This document shows positions 35,221 through 47,653 of a DNA stretch of 64,000 nucleotides, piece by piece. Under the pieces are notes generated by a model, which saw only the letters and a list, made by a program, of their open reading frames with translations, searched no databases and had not been told where the DNA came from. Made by a program: the position numbers and the translations under genes. Source of the stretch: Paragyromitra xinjiangensis (taxonomy: Eukaryota > Ascomycota > Pezizomycetes > Pezizales > Discinaceae); NCBI GenBank assembly GCA_038503065.1, contig JBCAMK010000008.1:992001-1056000 (forward strand). The letters run 5' to 3'. Numbering within the stretch: the stretch's first letter is position 1; every line of letters starts with the position of its first letter.

Positions 35221-38200
35221 GGGGAAGTAGGTTCAATGATGGCTGGTAGGCATAGGAAGGGAAGGTACATGGGATCGTGTTGTACACACAGTAAAGGGTG
35301 ATGACGTAACGCATAACCAGATCTGCCCAGTGAACGGGTAGATCTAGGGCCACGTAATTGCAGGAGCAATTTCTCCAAGATACGCTTGCTTTTTCTTCTA
35401 TCCCATAAGACCATTGTCTCGCAAAAATCAGCCGCCTTGACTAAGATGAATCTATGGCGGTCCCCTTGATTTCAAATCGTTGTAAATCCCTTTCTAAGAA
35501 CAATAGATATGGGTAGCACCTTGCGAGTTTTGCGCTTGGGGCAATTTACATAAGGAATTGGGAGTGGGTTTTGCCTAGGGAAGGTCACAATAGTAGGCTA
35601 CATCAAGTAGGTGTTCGTGAATAGTTGGAAATATACCCAAGAGGGACAGATTGAAGTTAAATGGCAGAACTATCTAGTAGGGAGATACTTATTCCATCTA
35701 AACGATCGCTAGAGAACCGTAGGGAATGTAGGTTCATTGAGTTTTATAAGTATCGATTTTTGGGGCTAACCAATTTTTTTAGGTTACTTGGGTCAGGGCT
35801 TGAGGTCCTATCTTCACATCCTTACCTACATTTACAGGATATTTGGAACGTGTCGTCACCCTGGTGTATAATCCCCAACTTTATTATCCCTTCAAACACA
35901 AATTGTCGAGGTGTAATTGTGGGGTGAGGAATTCTCAGGCTACCCATTAATAAGTTTTATGTGGCCTGACCTTCCGTCTCAAGCCCTAGTTTTCAGTTTT
36001 GTGGTCTAAGGTTTTGTAAGATTTGGTGTAGTGAGTGAATTTCTATGGGACATGCATTAGTCGTAGTTTTGCAGGCGTTGCTTTGTTTTTCGAAGTCAAG
36101 GAAGTCTTTTACACGATGCTTGAAAATCCTACGTGTAAATTTACGTGTACGTCCTCATGACTTGTCTCGGGGCATGCATGTTGAAATCTCTGCAGAGTAT
36201 ACAAACTGGAATGAGTCAACAAGGACAATTTCTCATCTGCATGCACAGAGTTGATGGAAGCCCCAGGGGTGGGGGGGTAGAAACCAGTGCGAGTACCGTT
36301 AGGTTTTGATCTCTAGGTCTAGAGTAGTAGCTCCTAACGTACTTCCTGTTCTGGCAAAGCAATGCGAGCCCGGAAAAACTATCTCTATCGGTTGAGTAGC
36401 CGAGAACCTTTGGTCGGGAATATCAATACCATAATTTTCTTGGACTACTTCCCGGTATTCCTCGTGTTTGGACTGCCTTCGGTATTCTTCTGAACCTTGC
36501 GGGGGGCTGCACATCTGAGGGAAAAAAAAAGGTAGAAAACTGGGACTTATGCCCCTTCATTCTGAAATCAAACGAGGATGTATATTATGGCACGTAATTG
36601 ACATACAACTTTTGGTAGACACGGTAAGCTAATCCTCAGCGCACGTCCTCCCAGGAAATTGGGACCCTGGGCACGGACGCGTAGGTGCAGCGTCATAGGC
36701 CTTCATAAGCCTTCATTGGCTCTCTTCCATCTCACCTATACCATGTGATGCTGGTTCGGGACCACCCTCCCTGCTAGCTACCGAGGTGGGCAGCCTTATC
36801 GAATAGTATTTGTTATTTAAGCCCAGTTCGGTGATCGGCGTTCTGCTCTTACTTATATGGAGAGCCTGTGACCTTCACGAGCCTGGGAACGACACGTTTT
36901 CAGCTGACGCGATATCTGGAAGCAAAAGGGAGATAAACCCATCAACATCTGTGGCAGTTGTCGAGACGTCTCTCTGGAAAGGCTATGTTGCAGCCTGAGG
37001 GTTAGCAACTCGACTTGATTCTGTGCGTGCTACTTGCTCAACTGCGGTTTGCGGGGTTCTAGAGTCTTCCATCTACTAGCAGTTTCGATGACTTGTACGT
37101 GCGTTTTGCTGACCGATTACCTAACCCTCAGTGAAAAACTTACTCTAGTTTAGATGAGAGGAACCACATACCTATCAAACACTAAAGCAAACCATCCAAC
37201 CTACCAATGTAATTTATCGACAAAGGAGATGGATGAAGCGGATATGATTTATTGTTCCTATGGAGTGTTTGGATCAGCAGTTTTTACGTGGTCAAATGGG
37301 GATATTGCTATTCCGGCTATTTGGTCTTTGGTATTAGTAAAATGGTAATAGGTTCCGTGAACCGAATACTACTGTATTACCCGGTAGCGTGTGCCGCTCA
37401 CCTTTTAGTATCGGCTAATCGACTTATATTAGGTTTGCCTTTAAGCTTGGCCATCGGGAAGTATATAACTTGAGCTTTCCCGCCACGCTGAAGGGCAAGA
37501 CGAAGGTAAACGCAACGAAGAACCTTGATCCAGCAAGAGGCAATAACCCGAAACTCCAGGGACAGAGAAGGGAAATGATTTAAGTGATCAACACCTGGGG
37601 CTGCTAATGTCTAGGATGATGAAATTCGAGGACCAGAGAAAGGCAAGATTCCAACGCCGACATAAACTCCGTCGACAACTGTACGGAGGATGCGATCAGC
37701 AGAAGGGAACTAAGGCCTAGCTTGACTCGTCCCTATTTCTGGTGGAGTATTGTGGCGTAGTACGCCCCGAGCTTCAGCTGGTTTTTCAGATCATTAATTG
37801 CGCATGCCCCGGCTAGGTCAACGACTATCGGTCGAACAGCGCTGACCAGATTCTAGTGAGGGTATAAAGATCCCGCCCTTCCTAGGACTTGGGCGTACTG
37901 AGTGCGCCTATGGATCCAACGAAGTCCTTTATTCTTTGAATTTTAGCTAAGGAGCCAATAATCATAGACCACAGTATACTTCACTCGTATGCAACTTTGC
38001 TACTGCCAAGGCCTGGGCCACATACGTTGTATCTCCTCGCTCACGTATGCTATTTTCGATTGCGAACTCGCTCGGGTTGGTTAGCTGTGCGATGTGCTCT
38101 CGGTGAAAGAAAGAGTGACGGGCTGGGCTGGAATACTCTATCATAGAAAAACACGATTCATCGGGCTTTTGGTCTAGAACGTTGTTCAGAAAATTTTCCC

Positions 38201-38854
38201 GACGTGGCGGCCTGCGTGGTGACGTTGTGCATGCTTGTTCCGGAATTCTCCGACTGGTGAAAAAAATCTCTAGTAGATTTTAGCTTCTGGAAAGGTCCCT
38301 TATAAATCTGAAATCTCTTTTTGTTGGATCAGGATATGTTCGATTTCAAGATAAACGACTATTTTACCGATCGGCAGATGCGAATGATGACGGATAATAT
38401 TCTTTGGAATCTTGATTTTTTTTCAGTACAAAAAGTATATTTGTTTCTTTCATTGCATAGAAAATTTAGCCGTCTGCTAATGAAATAATAGGGGAGATTT
38501 TCTCGTTTTTATACAACCTTATGTGGATTGGAATAGAAAAGCTGCAAAAACGAAATGCTCGTTACCAGAAGAGCTATGCACGTGATTGACGCGTCCTTGT
38601 CAACAAACAGCGCCGGTCATGCTCAACCCACCAACAGATGAGATACCTCGTCAGAGATGTTTGTTCAATACAAAGAAATAAAGACGAAAAAGAAAGAAAG
38701 AAAAAATCAAATGTAATTGGTAACTCCTTCCCGAACCTTAGCCCAGTTCCCTTAAGTGAAACGCAGATAGTCTATTGGTCTTTATTCATTTCGTTCATCC
38801 ATCATGCACACCCCGGTTGCCATCATGGACTAACGCCCGGTATCAGGGTTCCTC
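35221..38854. other. intergenic stretch of about 3.6 kb
   Basis: The left end is the promoter of the AIM3/BBC1-like gene and the right end the 3' flank of the 426-residue membrane protein gene. Only short, unconvincing frames are present, and no repeats beyond A-rich runs near 38690. Confidence 0.5.
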
Positions 38855-40135
38855 TTAATATTCCTCGTTATCGGGCAGTATAATATCGATTGAGGCGCAC
38901 AGCGCCTCTAGATCGCAAAGGCGCTGGACACGATCAATATCGGCCGCCATGATCGGGTTATAGTATTCACTTCCCAAAAGCCTTCCAACTTCTGGGCTGG
39001 GCGTTGTCGCGAAGCTAAGCACGTTGGAATAGTTGGTATGTACGTGATGGTTGGTTTGGTTACGGTCGTCGATAAGACCATTCCCTTCGGGTACACTTTC
39101 AACACCAACACTCGGACTCACAGCGTTTACCGGCAGAGGAGGTATACCATTAGCAATAGGCAGAGGGTTTTCAGGGTTGATGGTGGAGAGACCATTGACT
39201 AAACCTCCCAGGGTTTCCAGGGTCGGAGTGAGGTTATTCCGCTGGGGTCTGGCGCCGCTGTCGATTGCGAAGAAGTCACCCTCGACCAAATTCCCTAGGG
39301 GTACGAAACGTTCGGCACCAATGTCCCAGTCTTCTTGCATATACTCGGCGTCTTCATCGCTTGGGACGGATACGTTTTCGTTGCTCTCGCTAGTGCTCCC
39401 TCGGCCCTCATCTGCGTCATGGATGGAGGATGATGGCCTGCCCAAGGGTGTTGCGGTAGTGGTATGACCGATGATAGAAGAGCCTTGGATGATAGTCTCA
39501 TCTAATGAGCCGCTCGAGGTCGATGGGTTGCTAGATGAGCTTGATCCTGTGGGGGTTGACGAGCCTACGGTTGTGCAGCTGGTTGTGGTGTTGATAGTAG
39601 CAGTCCTAGTTGGCGTCCGTGAAGTTGAAGGTGACGAGACTAGACGAAGGGCTCCAGTCGCTGAGCATCCACCATTTTGCGATGAGGGGCTGGCGTTGTT
39701 TCGTTCATTTGTGATGCTCGCTGATGCATGCCGGCTGTCGTCACGTGGCGATCCTGCGCCATAAAAAATGCGAGTGGATATGGCGATGAGTTTGGGGGTC
39801 CAAATATTCCTTGATGGATCACCGACGAACTGAGATGGGTATCCGATATCGTTCTTGGCGGTTAGTGTGTTCCTGTTTGCCGAAAACGAAACATCACCCG
39901 TTTGAATGACATGCGTCGAATGTTTCCAGCTCTTAACGCTGAAAGATTCAAATAGCTCAGCTCCGCAACGTTGACTATTCCTGACGAGTAACAGGATACA
40001 TGCAAGGAACACCAACAGCCTAACTTGGTGGGCCTTCTCTTTTTGATATGACTCATTAACTATGGTTTTTGGTACATATAGTCTCTCCTTCTCCAAAGAA
40101 TCGTTCGGAGAGTAGCCGGGGGAGTCGGAGATCAT
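38855..40135 (-). CDS. Ser/Thr-rich single-pass membrane protein of unknown function, 426 aa
   Basis: Intronless frame from ATG at 40135 to TAA at 38855. The N-terminal 37 residues are charged (EKERLYVPKTI...YQKEKAHQVR) and precede one hydrophobic helix (LLVFLACILLLV, about 40-51), followed by RNSQRCGAE. This fits a type II protein with a short cytoplasmic N-terminus. Residues about 120-240 are very rich in Ser and Thr (TPTRTATINTTTS; GSSSSSNPSTSSGSL), suggesting heavy O-mannosylation if luminal. The remainder is acidic and Asn/Pro-rich with a more ordered end (ADIDRVQRLCDLEALC...IILPDNEEY). No enzyme motif is visible. An unrecognised intron could be hidden in the low-complexity part; the frame needs none. 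Confidence 0.6.
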   Translation of the reverse strand: MISDSPGYSPNDSLEKERLYVPKTIVNESYQKEKAHQVRLLVFLACILLLVRNSQRCGAELFESFSVKSWKHSTHVIQTGDVSFSANRNTLTAKNDIGYPSQFVGDPSRNIWTPKLIAISTRIFYGAGSPRDDSRHASASITNERNNASPSSQNGGCSATGALRLVSSPSTSRTPTRTATINTTTSCTTVGSSTPTGSSSSSNPSTSSGSLDETIIQGSSIIGHTTTATPLGRPSSSIHDADEGRGSTSESNENVSVPSDEDAEYMQEDWDIGAERFVPLGNLVEGDFFAIDSGARPQRNNLTPTLETLGGLVNGLSTINPENPLPIANGIPPLPVNAVSPSVGVESVPEGNGLIDDRNQTNHHVHTNYSNVLSFATTPSPEVGRLLGSEYYNPIMAADIDRVQRLCDLEALCASIDIILPDNEEY

Positions 40136-43100
40136 GCTGATAACACAGCTACTCTTCCTGATGTCAGCATCGGCATGTCAGACATTCACAAAAGTCACAT
40201 GGCGTGGGCTACCTTATCGTCGACAAGCTGGTTTGCCAAAGAAATATACAGTTGGTGTTTTGTTGATGTACCCTTCACCGAACCGCAAACGAGGGAACCA
40301 GGTAACTCAACCGAACCTTGGTTTGGGGGGACTTGGTGCTGTTGCAATGGGACGAAGAACGAAACGATATTGGGTCAACGTATCTGGTGGTGACGTGTTT
40401 CTTCGACGGGGAGGTGGAATGTTGTTAACAAGTCAACCGACGGCACTTTGTTGAAGGGAGGTGTCCCTTGTTGGAGTGACGCTACTATGATCGTTGTCGG
40501 ATGATGGACAATTGTTGACTGGTATTCAATCTGAGGGGTGAGGTGCAGAGGGGGGTTTGAAGAGGGAGAGAGAGTGTGTGTGATGGGCTCAAACGGCTAC
40601 TGCTGGGTGGCGACTCACTCTTATATGCCATAGAGTATGTGGGAGAACCGCTGTGCGCAGTCTTGGAAGACCGAAATTGAAAACAACTATTGGGGGTCTG
40701 GGGCTCGACGGGATGGAGTACAACGCACTGTGGTTATTGGCTGTGGTTGGTCAGAGTTAGCGGATGATGAGTGGAATTGCAGAGCTCTGTTCGCCTCATT
40801 TTTTCTCTTTTTGATAGACATCGGCGACGGTAGTGATGGTTATTGGGTTGCCCGTTGCCGATTCTAGTGGTAAGCGTCGGATCCACGGCCTCAACATTTC
40901 GACGTGCTCCTTCGCGGAGGTTTTGTGCTTTTTCCTTCAAGATTCGAGGTGGCAGCGCTGTCTCTGAACTGCAGGCCATTTTTGACGAAAACTAGTTACG
41001 TTTCTTCGAATTTTTGATGCTGGAAGGTACTCGGCAAGAGCCGGGGGCGATGTGGCGTAACAAGGATGAGGACAAAGTTGAAAAGTATTTGAGATGTAGA
41101 ATTGGAACTTGCTGTTGCCTGACAGCCAAGTGATTGATTTGGCATCTAAAGCAGGATCGATAAAAAATCCATAGATATTCTAAGTTTCCCCACTGGCATT
41201 CCCGTCAAATTTCCGCGATCACTACGCCCAAGCTTGTTCAATCTAAGATTCTTTTCTTTTCATCTGCTCCCTTCAGGCTGCAACTTCCGTAAGCGTGTTG
41301 TTTCAGGAGCTCAGGGAGCAGGGGTAGGGATAGTGTCGACACACAATCGCGAAAGTTTATCAGTAACCAGGCGACATCCATCTTTTTTCGATATTAGTGA
41401 AAACGTTTCCCATTGCTTCGAACTTTGGGTGATGCCCTTGTATCTGTCGGCGGGATGGTCCCAGGGGTGAGGGGGCACGACAACTGCGGAAATCATCAAA
41501 GTGCAACGGGTAATCTGGCTCAAGATTTGACCCATGCATGCACGCATCTGATTCAGTGGTGCCTTTGAGGAGTCCACCACGGCTGTCAGAAAAGCCCAAG
41601 GCAGATTTATTCCCCATTTCCCCTGTGGTGCAATGCAGGTGCAGCTGCTCCGCACATTAAATCTGTAGTGCGGACCAAGTTTAGCTGTTTTGCGAAAATC
41701 GGCGGAATTTCATTTGCTGTTCTGCTGTATCTTGGGTTCGGGTTCGGTGGGCATGAAGTGGATGTCGCGGTTGTATTCGCAGAGGAGAATTTTTCTCCAG
41801 GGTGTCTCACTCCTCCAGGCTCCAGCCAGTTAGCAACCAGAGGAGCTACCATAGGACGCATCGAAAGCTCCGTTGTCCACGCTAGTGCAGCACTTCCCAG
41901 ATTCCTATATTTCCTTGTATCCTCCAACAACTACAGTTTCATATCCACACCACGAAGTACTGTTCTGAGATTGCCCAACGCTGCTTAGCAGGCTTTAGTC
42001 TAGGTCTTGATGATATTGACATCTTGCACTTAATTCAGCTTTTTAGTTCATGATCAACCCATCAAACAAGGCCTCGAATATAAATGAACGCGTGTTCTTT
42101 GCTCTAGTTACCACTACCAGGCTCAGCGTTATGTTCCAGTGAACCCGAATTTGAGTAACCCGTCATCGTGCCGCTTCGAAGCGAAACGTCGGTTGCTTTA
42201 TCGTGCGGCTCAAAGTGGGTCTCGCTAGGCCAAGCCGCTTATAACCTAGAGGATTTGTCGCCAGCTTGCATCACGTGGATTGGCGGCGAATTTCTATATC
42301 CCTCCCAAAAATCTAGCCATACATACATGTATTCACCCAACTCAATATACATGTAACTCTTGCTATCTAATGCTAAATGTTGAAAATACATGTATTTACG
42401 CCAAATCGCCCGGAGGCTCTAGCCGAACCGCATTTGGTTAGAAGGTCAGTTTCGGTCAGACCTTAGGTGTTTGTATTCCTTACTTTTGGACGGGTGCCTC
42501 CGAACGGCTGCCTAGAATTCGACGTGATCAATTGAGTGAGAGTTCTGGTAGTTGATAAATCCGCTGCCACTTCGGCAAAAAAAGGTTCTTAACCTCGTTC
42601 AATCCGGCGTGCGATGGTATCTGCGTCTTGTGCATGGATTTCTAGCTAGCTCAAGACGCCATCATCGCCAACCTTGAGCTTGTTTTCCGGAGGCGGCTGT
42701 GCTCGGGCGGGTATCGGGACGGTGGAGATATATGCGCCCCCTGTCGCTCTAGGGTTAGGGGTTTCTGCACGGCGTTAGATGTTTTAATTGACATAACCTT
42801 AAGTGCATGCATATGTGGGCTGGGATGGCTATCGAACATCACCCCGCAAGAAACACCTGGGAGGTGTAAGTCACTGTCATACTTCATGTCGAGATGGGAT
42901 GTAGCGGAGTTATTCCCGCTTCTGGTCTATTATTTTCTGGCCCCCGCGCCTTCGCGAATGGAAGTTGAAATTGGACGAACCTTGATCCCTGGTTCTAGAT
43001 TTATCTATGTATGTCTTACTATCGTTCGTTTCGTATGTACGTTCGGAGTTTGTTGGCTGATCCAAGACTCACGGCAGCGGACGATTCTCAAAACTAAGGG

Positions 43101-46100
43101 CGGAGGATTACATCTGGAAAACAGCAGCGCGCAGTTTCTGTTCTTGGACTGCATAACCGATAGACACTTCGGTAGAGAGTAAACACGTCGCCGCCTTGTT
43201 CCTGACAATAGAACAACCCCAATTACAGTTAGAATCGATAGGAAAGGAACAACAGCTGCAGGCCGAAAGCTTTGCGGGATAAACATCCCTGAATTCTTGG
43301 ATCCGAGCCCTCTTTTGGATTACAGACTTTCTTCAGTCTTTGGTCTTGTGTGTCTTGATCTCAGAAACGGCAACCTACCTGGTGACTGGATGCTGGGACT
43401 GGCCAAAAGTTATCTCTTTTTCTTTTTTGATTGGTGAGCATCCGGCCATAAAGCTGGGTATACCTTGGTCGTACATCCGATGGTCTATCTTTCGTTGCAG
43501 GAAGCCACCCGGGACATTATCCTGAACCTGTTTCTGATTGGCTTTCGTAGCGGATAGTGTGAGAGAGAGGTTGCCGGAAAAGCCACACGGCGAACCCGCC
43601 GTTAGGATGAGGAGAGCCACAGTGTTGGCCTTGACAACTGGCAAACAACAGTTTCGACTTGCTCGTTCTAGCGCTTAGTCCGGTAAAAGGGGTGTGAATT
43701 GACAGAACTGTTTAAGCCATTCCCTATTACTTCTAGCACCTTATGCGAATATTCTCGCGGTACCGTTATGCGGTCTGACATTTACATATACTGGTGGAAG
43801 AGTCAAGGGGATATCCTGGTTTCGTTGGGCTAGCAGGGGAATTTATTTGTGTCACCAATTTTAGCGGCGTTGCGGGGTCTGCAGGATTGTTGTTATATTC
43901 AGCTGAGACGGAAATCATAGCTTCTAGAACTTCTGAGCAAGGATGGATGGGGGACTCTAATTTTCCGTCATGTGTGGGGCAGATTTTGGGAAAATATTCG
44001 GGTGGTGTGTTAAAACTCGGGAAACACGTATAGCTTTTGCTATGCTAATCTTTATGAGTGCAGGGGTCAAATTTTTCTGGTTTTTACGAGCCTGTCCAGG
44101 TAGGATAGGTATATTTATTGACCTTCAAATTTGAGAGATGGCATTTTGGAATACACTGTTTCAGGAGGCAAGATTTATATTTTCCCTGGGCGCCGTTGGA
44201 ACTCTAAGGTCGCACCGGCGAATTACAGTTTTTCTAGAATTGATGGCTGGAGACCATACTCTATTGGAATGGTGTGTTCCCCACTTGGAACTTCGCCAGA
44301 TCAAGCCAGCAATCGCGCACATACCGACATCGCTCGTTTCATTCTCGAATGGGTTTGTTGTATGATATATCTTCTTACCGATAGGTTTATACATGGATGG
44401 TTCAACGGGCCTTATCGAGCAGAAGCTCTAATCTCCATCCTTTTACTATCTTGAATTACTCAGGAGATGAGATAATAATTAGGGACAAGGATTAGGAAAA
44501 GGAAGTAAGGCTATCTATTGGGAGGGTATGCTGTATCTTATCGGTTTCCAAGTGAGGAGCTACATGTATATTCATAAGCGTTAGGTCCTGTCTCTTTATC
44601 GGATAATTTAAGAAAAAGAAAAAGGAGAGAAAGAAAAAAAAAAACCTCGCAAGACATGTTTTGGTACTGGTGTCGCTTAGGGTGCACCAGTGATTGTACT
44701 CAGCTTGCCGCTAACTGAGACTATATGTTTTAGCCAGTAACAAGCTATTGATGTACATGTAGTTATACATCTCCGTCCTACATGACGTGACATACAGCAG
44801 TACCATAGTAGATATTGATGCGTGCCTGCACCTAAACCCATGATCTAGAGGAATGGATGGTTCCATTTCCAGGAAGCACAAAGGCTTCCCTAACTGCGCC
44901 AAGGTGCCAGCACCCTCTTGAGGGATCGAGCATTGCCTCGTTTGACCTACCTGTCACTATGTTCGTGAGACGATGAATAGCCGATCCGGCCGGTACACGT
45001 TTGGGCTTGTCACTTAGCCCCTCTATACTCGAGGCATAGTTAAGAGAGGTTAAACCTGAGAATATCATACGCATCGTTTTGCAGTTCTGGAAGTGCTATC
45101 ATGTATATAGAGTTAAAATCGGAATATTTCAACGTCTCAGCAACTGGACCCCTGCGCTTTCTGATCTTCACTTCCATGCATCAGCCTATTCTAGAAGCAT
45201 ATGCATGCAGATCTTCCCCTGATCAAAAAAATGCTTCTGTTACACTAGCTTCCGTTACACTTTAGTAAATTAAATGTGGAGGTTTCCGCACTCGTCATGA
45301 TAAGACGGATTTATGTCTATTTGGGGGCGTATGTGGGTGTGTTCGTCTAATATGTCAAGAACATAAAATGAACTACAGCATTTAATTGGTATACCTGGAT
45401 TGTTCTTAACTCTGAAGGTACTTGAATGTAAATGTTACTTTATCTATTCCGCTTACACTTTCCTTTGCATCGGGGGTGCTCGCCATTTCTATAAACCGGT
45501 CTTGTGATGGACACGGGATAAACCGCGAATTTTGGAGGGTCTTACGCGTCTTTTTGCTAGCTTAGTGTGGGCTTGCATCTGCGGCCGAGGAAGCCTAGAA
45601 TCTCGCATCTCACTAGAGACCGGGCTCAACCTGGTTTTCGAGATGCTTATCTGCTCTTTGAACACTGCATGAAGGTTAATGATGGCGGCAACTAGGGTGG
45701 TGCATGATGACTGCAGTGCTGCTAAAGTTTAAAGGATGTCTACATTTGAACACGGCTGCAGAAGTGAGCTACAGTCGCACCTTGCTATCCCGCACCACAG
45801 TATAACAGGTCTCTTGCTGTCTCGTACGAAATCCTCTGGCTAAAATGTTTTTTCTACTGTAGATGTAAATTTGCTGTCTCAGATTCCTTGTGATTCCTTG
45901 CTATCCCGCACGAAATCCTCCAGGTTCTTGGCATCCGGGGTAGCAAGGTGTGACTGTACAAGGAAATCTGATCCCCTACATTGTCGCTAATGTGGAGTCC
46001 TTTTTCTACGTGTGGGCTAGGAACTTTGGAGGGTAAACTTCTAGAAAGTTTTGGGTTAGGTTCAGACGGAAACTAAACTTATTCAACGGCCCCCACGAGA

Positions 46101-47653
46101 AGTAAGCTAGTAGCGTATCAGAAAGGTACCTATGGTTGCCTTGAATGTTCTCCTTCGGAGAGTGTCCTAGTTTCTGCTTGCTCTTGAAAGTGGTCAAGCG
46201 TTTGTGCGGTAGTAAATCTTACTCAATAATCGCCGCAAAGACTTTCCCAGAAAGAATGCTCCTTCATTACACATCATGGCTGGTGATCGATGAATGAAAC
46301 AGTAGGTTTAAAGTAAAGCACTAGATAACGGATGAGATGAAACAAGATGTACAGGGTACGGCTAATTAAGAGATCGAGAAACATGAAACTTGAGGCCTAG
46401 GGCTACTATTGGTTGTTTAAAGTTTTCAACGAAGACTCTAGTAGTAGGTAGGACTGGCTACAGGGCCTTGCTCTAACTTTTGCCGTTCCCTGTAAATTTG
46501 CTGATGTGCTAAATGCTTTAGGAGGGGCGGACTGGTACTGTGTGGGGAAATGGTGATTCATGGACACTCTAGGAATTCGTGTAAGAGCCCTAACCCTCAA
46601 ACTGCTCGCTAATTTCTTTGGCATCATGTGAGTACCAAGCTATACCCAGTAACGCGCTATGTTAAGTAGAATCTAAGTACGTTCGCCTTGTCATGGAGAT
46701 TTTTTTTTGGACTGCAAGGCTTTTGGGAGTGTATGCTCCATGGCCATCTTCATCTTCATCTTGCTATAGGTAATACAGCCAGTGACGAACAGGGGTCTTG
46801 AAAGCAACGAGTATTGATGGCTTAGGGCCAGTTTTTCCTGCTGTTCAAGCCCTGTTCGTCGCTGGCCCAGTTTTGTCGTTGACCTAGGAGCAACTGTACC
46901 TTGTCGTTAGTTTTCGGCAGAGGCGACGCCTTGTGCACTGCCTCATTAGAGTTGTATACGAGGCATCTCGCCTACATGTGGGAATTCATGGCTCAGCCAA
47001 ATTTCTGCTAGGTATGTGCCCTTGCTATTTGCACCCTAGTGATTGTGTACTGAAGCAGATATTTTATTCATTCACAATGGATATATGCGTATGGTCTTCC
47101 GTGATTATCGTTGTGTATCTCACAGTAGTTTATGGATTTACGAAGGCTTTACATTGAGACAGTTCAAAAGTGCTCAAGCCCCGGCTCATCTTGATAATTT
47201 GCGGTGATGGGAATATTTAATTGCGAATGATCTACGCTAATGCATAAGCACGAAACTGGATCACCATTTGGCCGGTGGGGTACATGTATCTAATCAACTT
47301 GCTGGGTACTCTGTGATGTATGCATACTTTATTCCGCTCGCACAAAACGTCCGCTCTAGGCATCGCTTGGCGCCTCGAAGCTCAGCCACGCGTATCTGCT
47401 TCAGCTGCTATCGACAGACTGTGCCTTCTCCGGTTGGAGCCTGCTCGGACAGTATAAAATGAACCGCTAGGTCTTTTTGGTATCGCCTGCTTGGGCTTTT
47501 TTTCGCCATATGCCAGACTGACCGTTATGTATTGACGTTTACGAGTTATGACTTGGTGATTCGTGATAAGCGATTATACCAACAACTTACCGTTGCTGCA
47601 TTTTTTTTACACTTCGAATCGTTACCGCTCTCATTTCCGTTCTTCAACCTCAG
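40136..47653. other. gene-poor stretch of about 7.5 kb
   Basis: The left end is the promoter of the 426-residue protein. Short frames at 41234-41988 and 42886-44454 occur on both strands and lack protein character. A TIR element lies at 45772-45956, and an A/G-rich run near 44605-44645. The right end, with T-rich sequence just before 47654, is the likely promoter of the zinc-ribbon-like gene. Confidence 0.5.
45772..45956. mobile_element. 185-bp TIR element (pogo/Tc1-mariner-like MITE) with internal repeats
   Basis: The ends are inverted copies of about 22 bp, starting CAGTC(G/A)CACCTTGCTA, differing by two transitions, with TA on both outer sides (45770-45771 and 45957-45958). Ends beginning CAGT with a TA target are typical of the pogo/Tc1-mariner superfamily. 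Inside, TTGCT(A/G)TC(C/T)CG(C/T)ACGAAATCCTC recurs near 45812 and 45897, with weaker copies near 45781 and 45871. No coding capacity. Confidence 0.75.

Noticed and set aside
41234..41988. Cluster of overlapping frames of about 80-115 codons on both strands
   Set aside because: Open in several phases at once, many without ATG, with no recognisable motif or splice structure.
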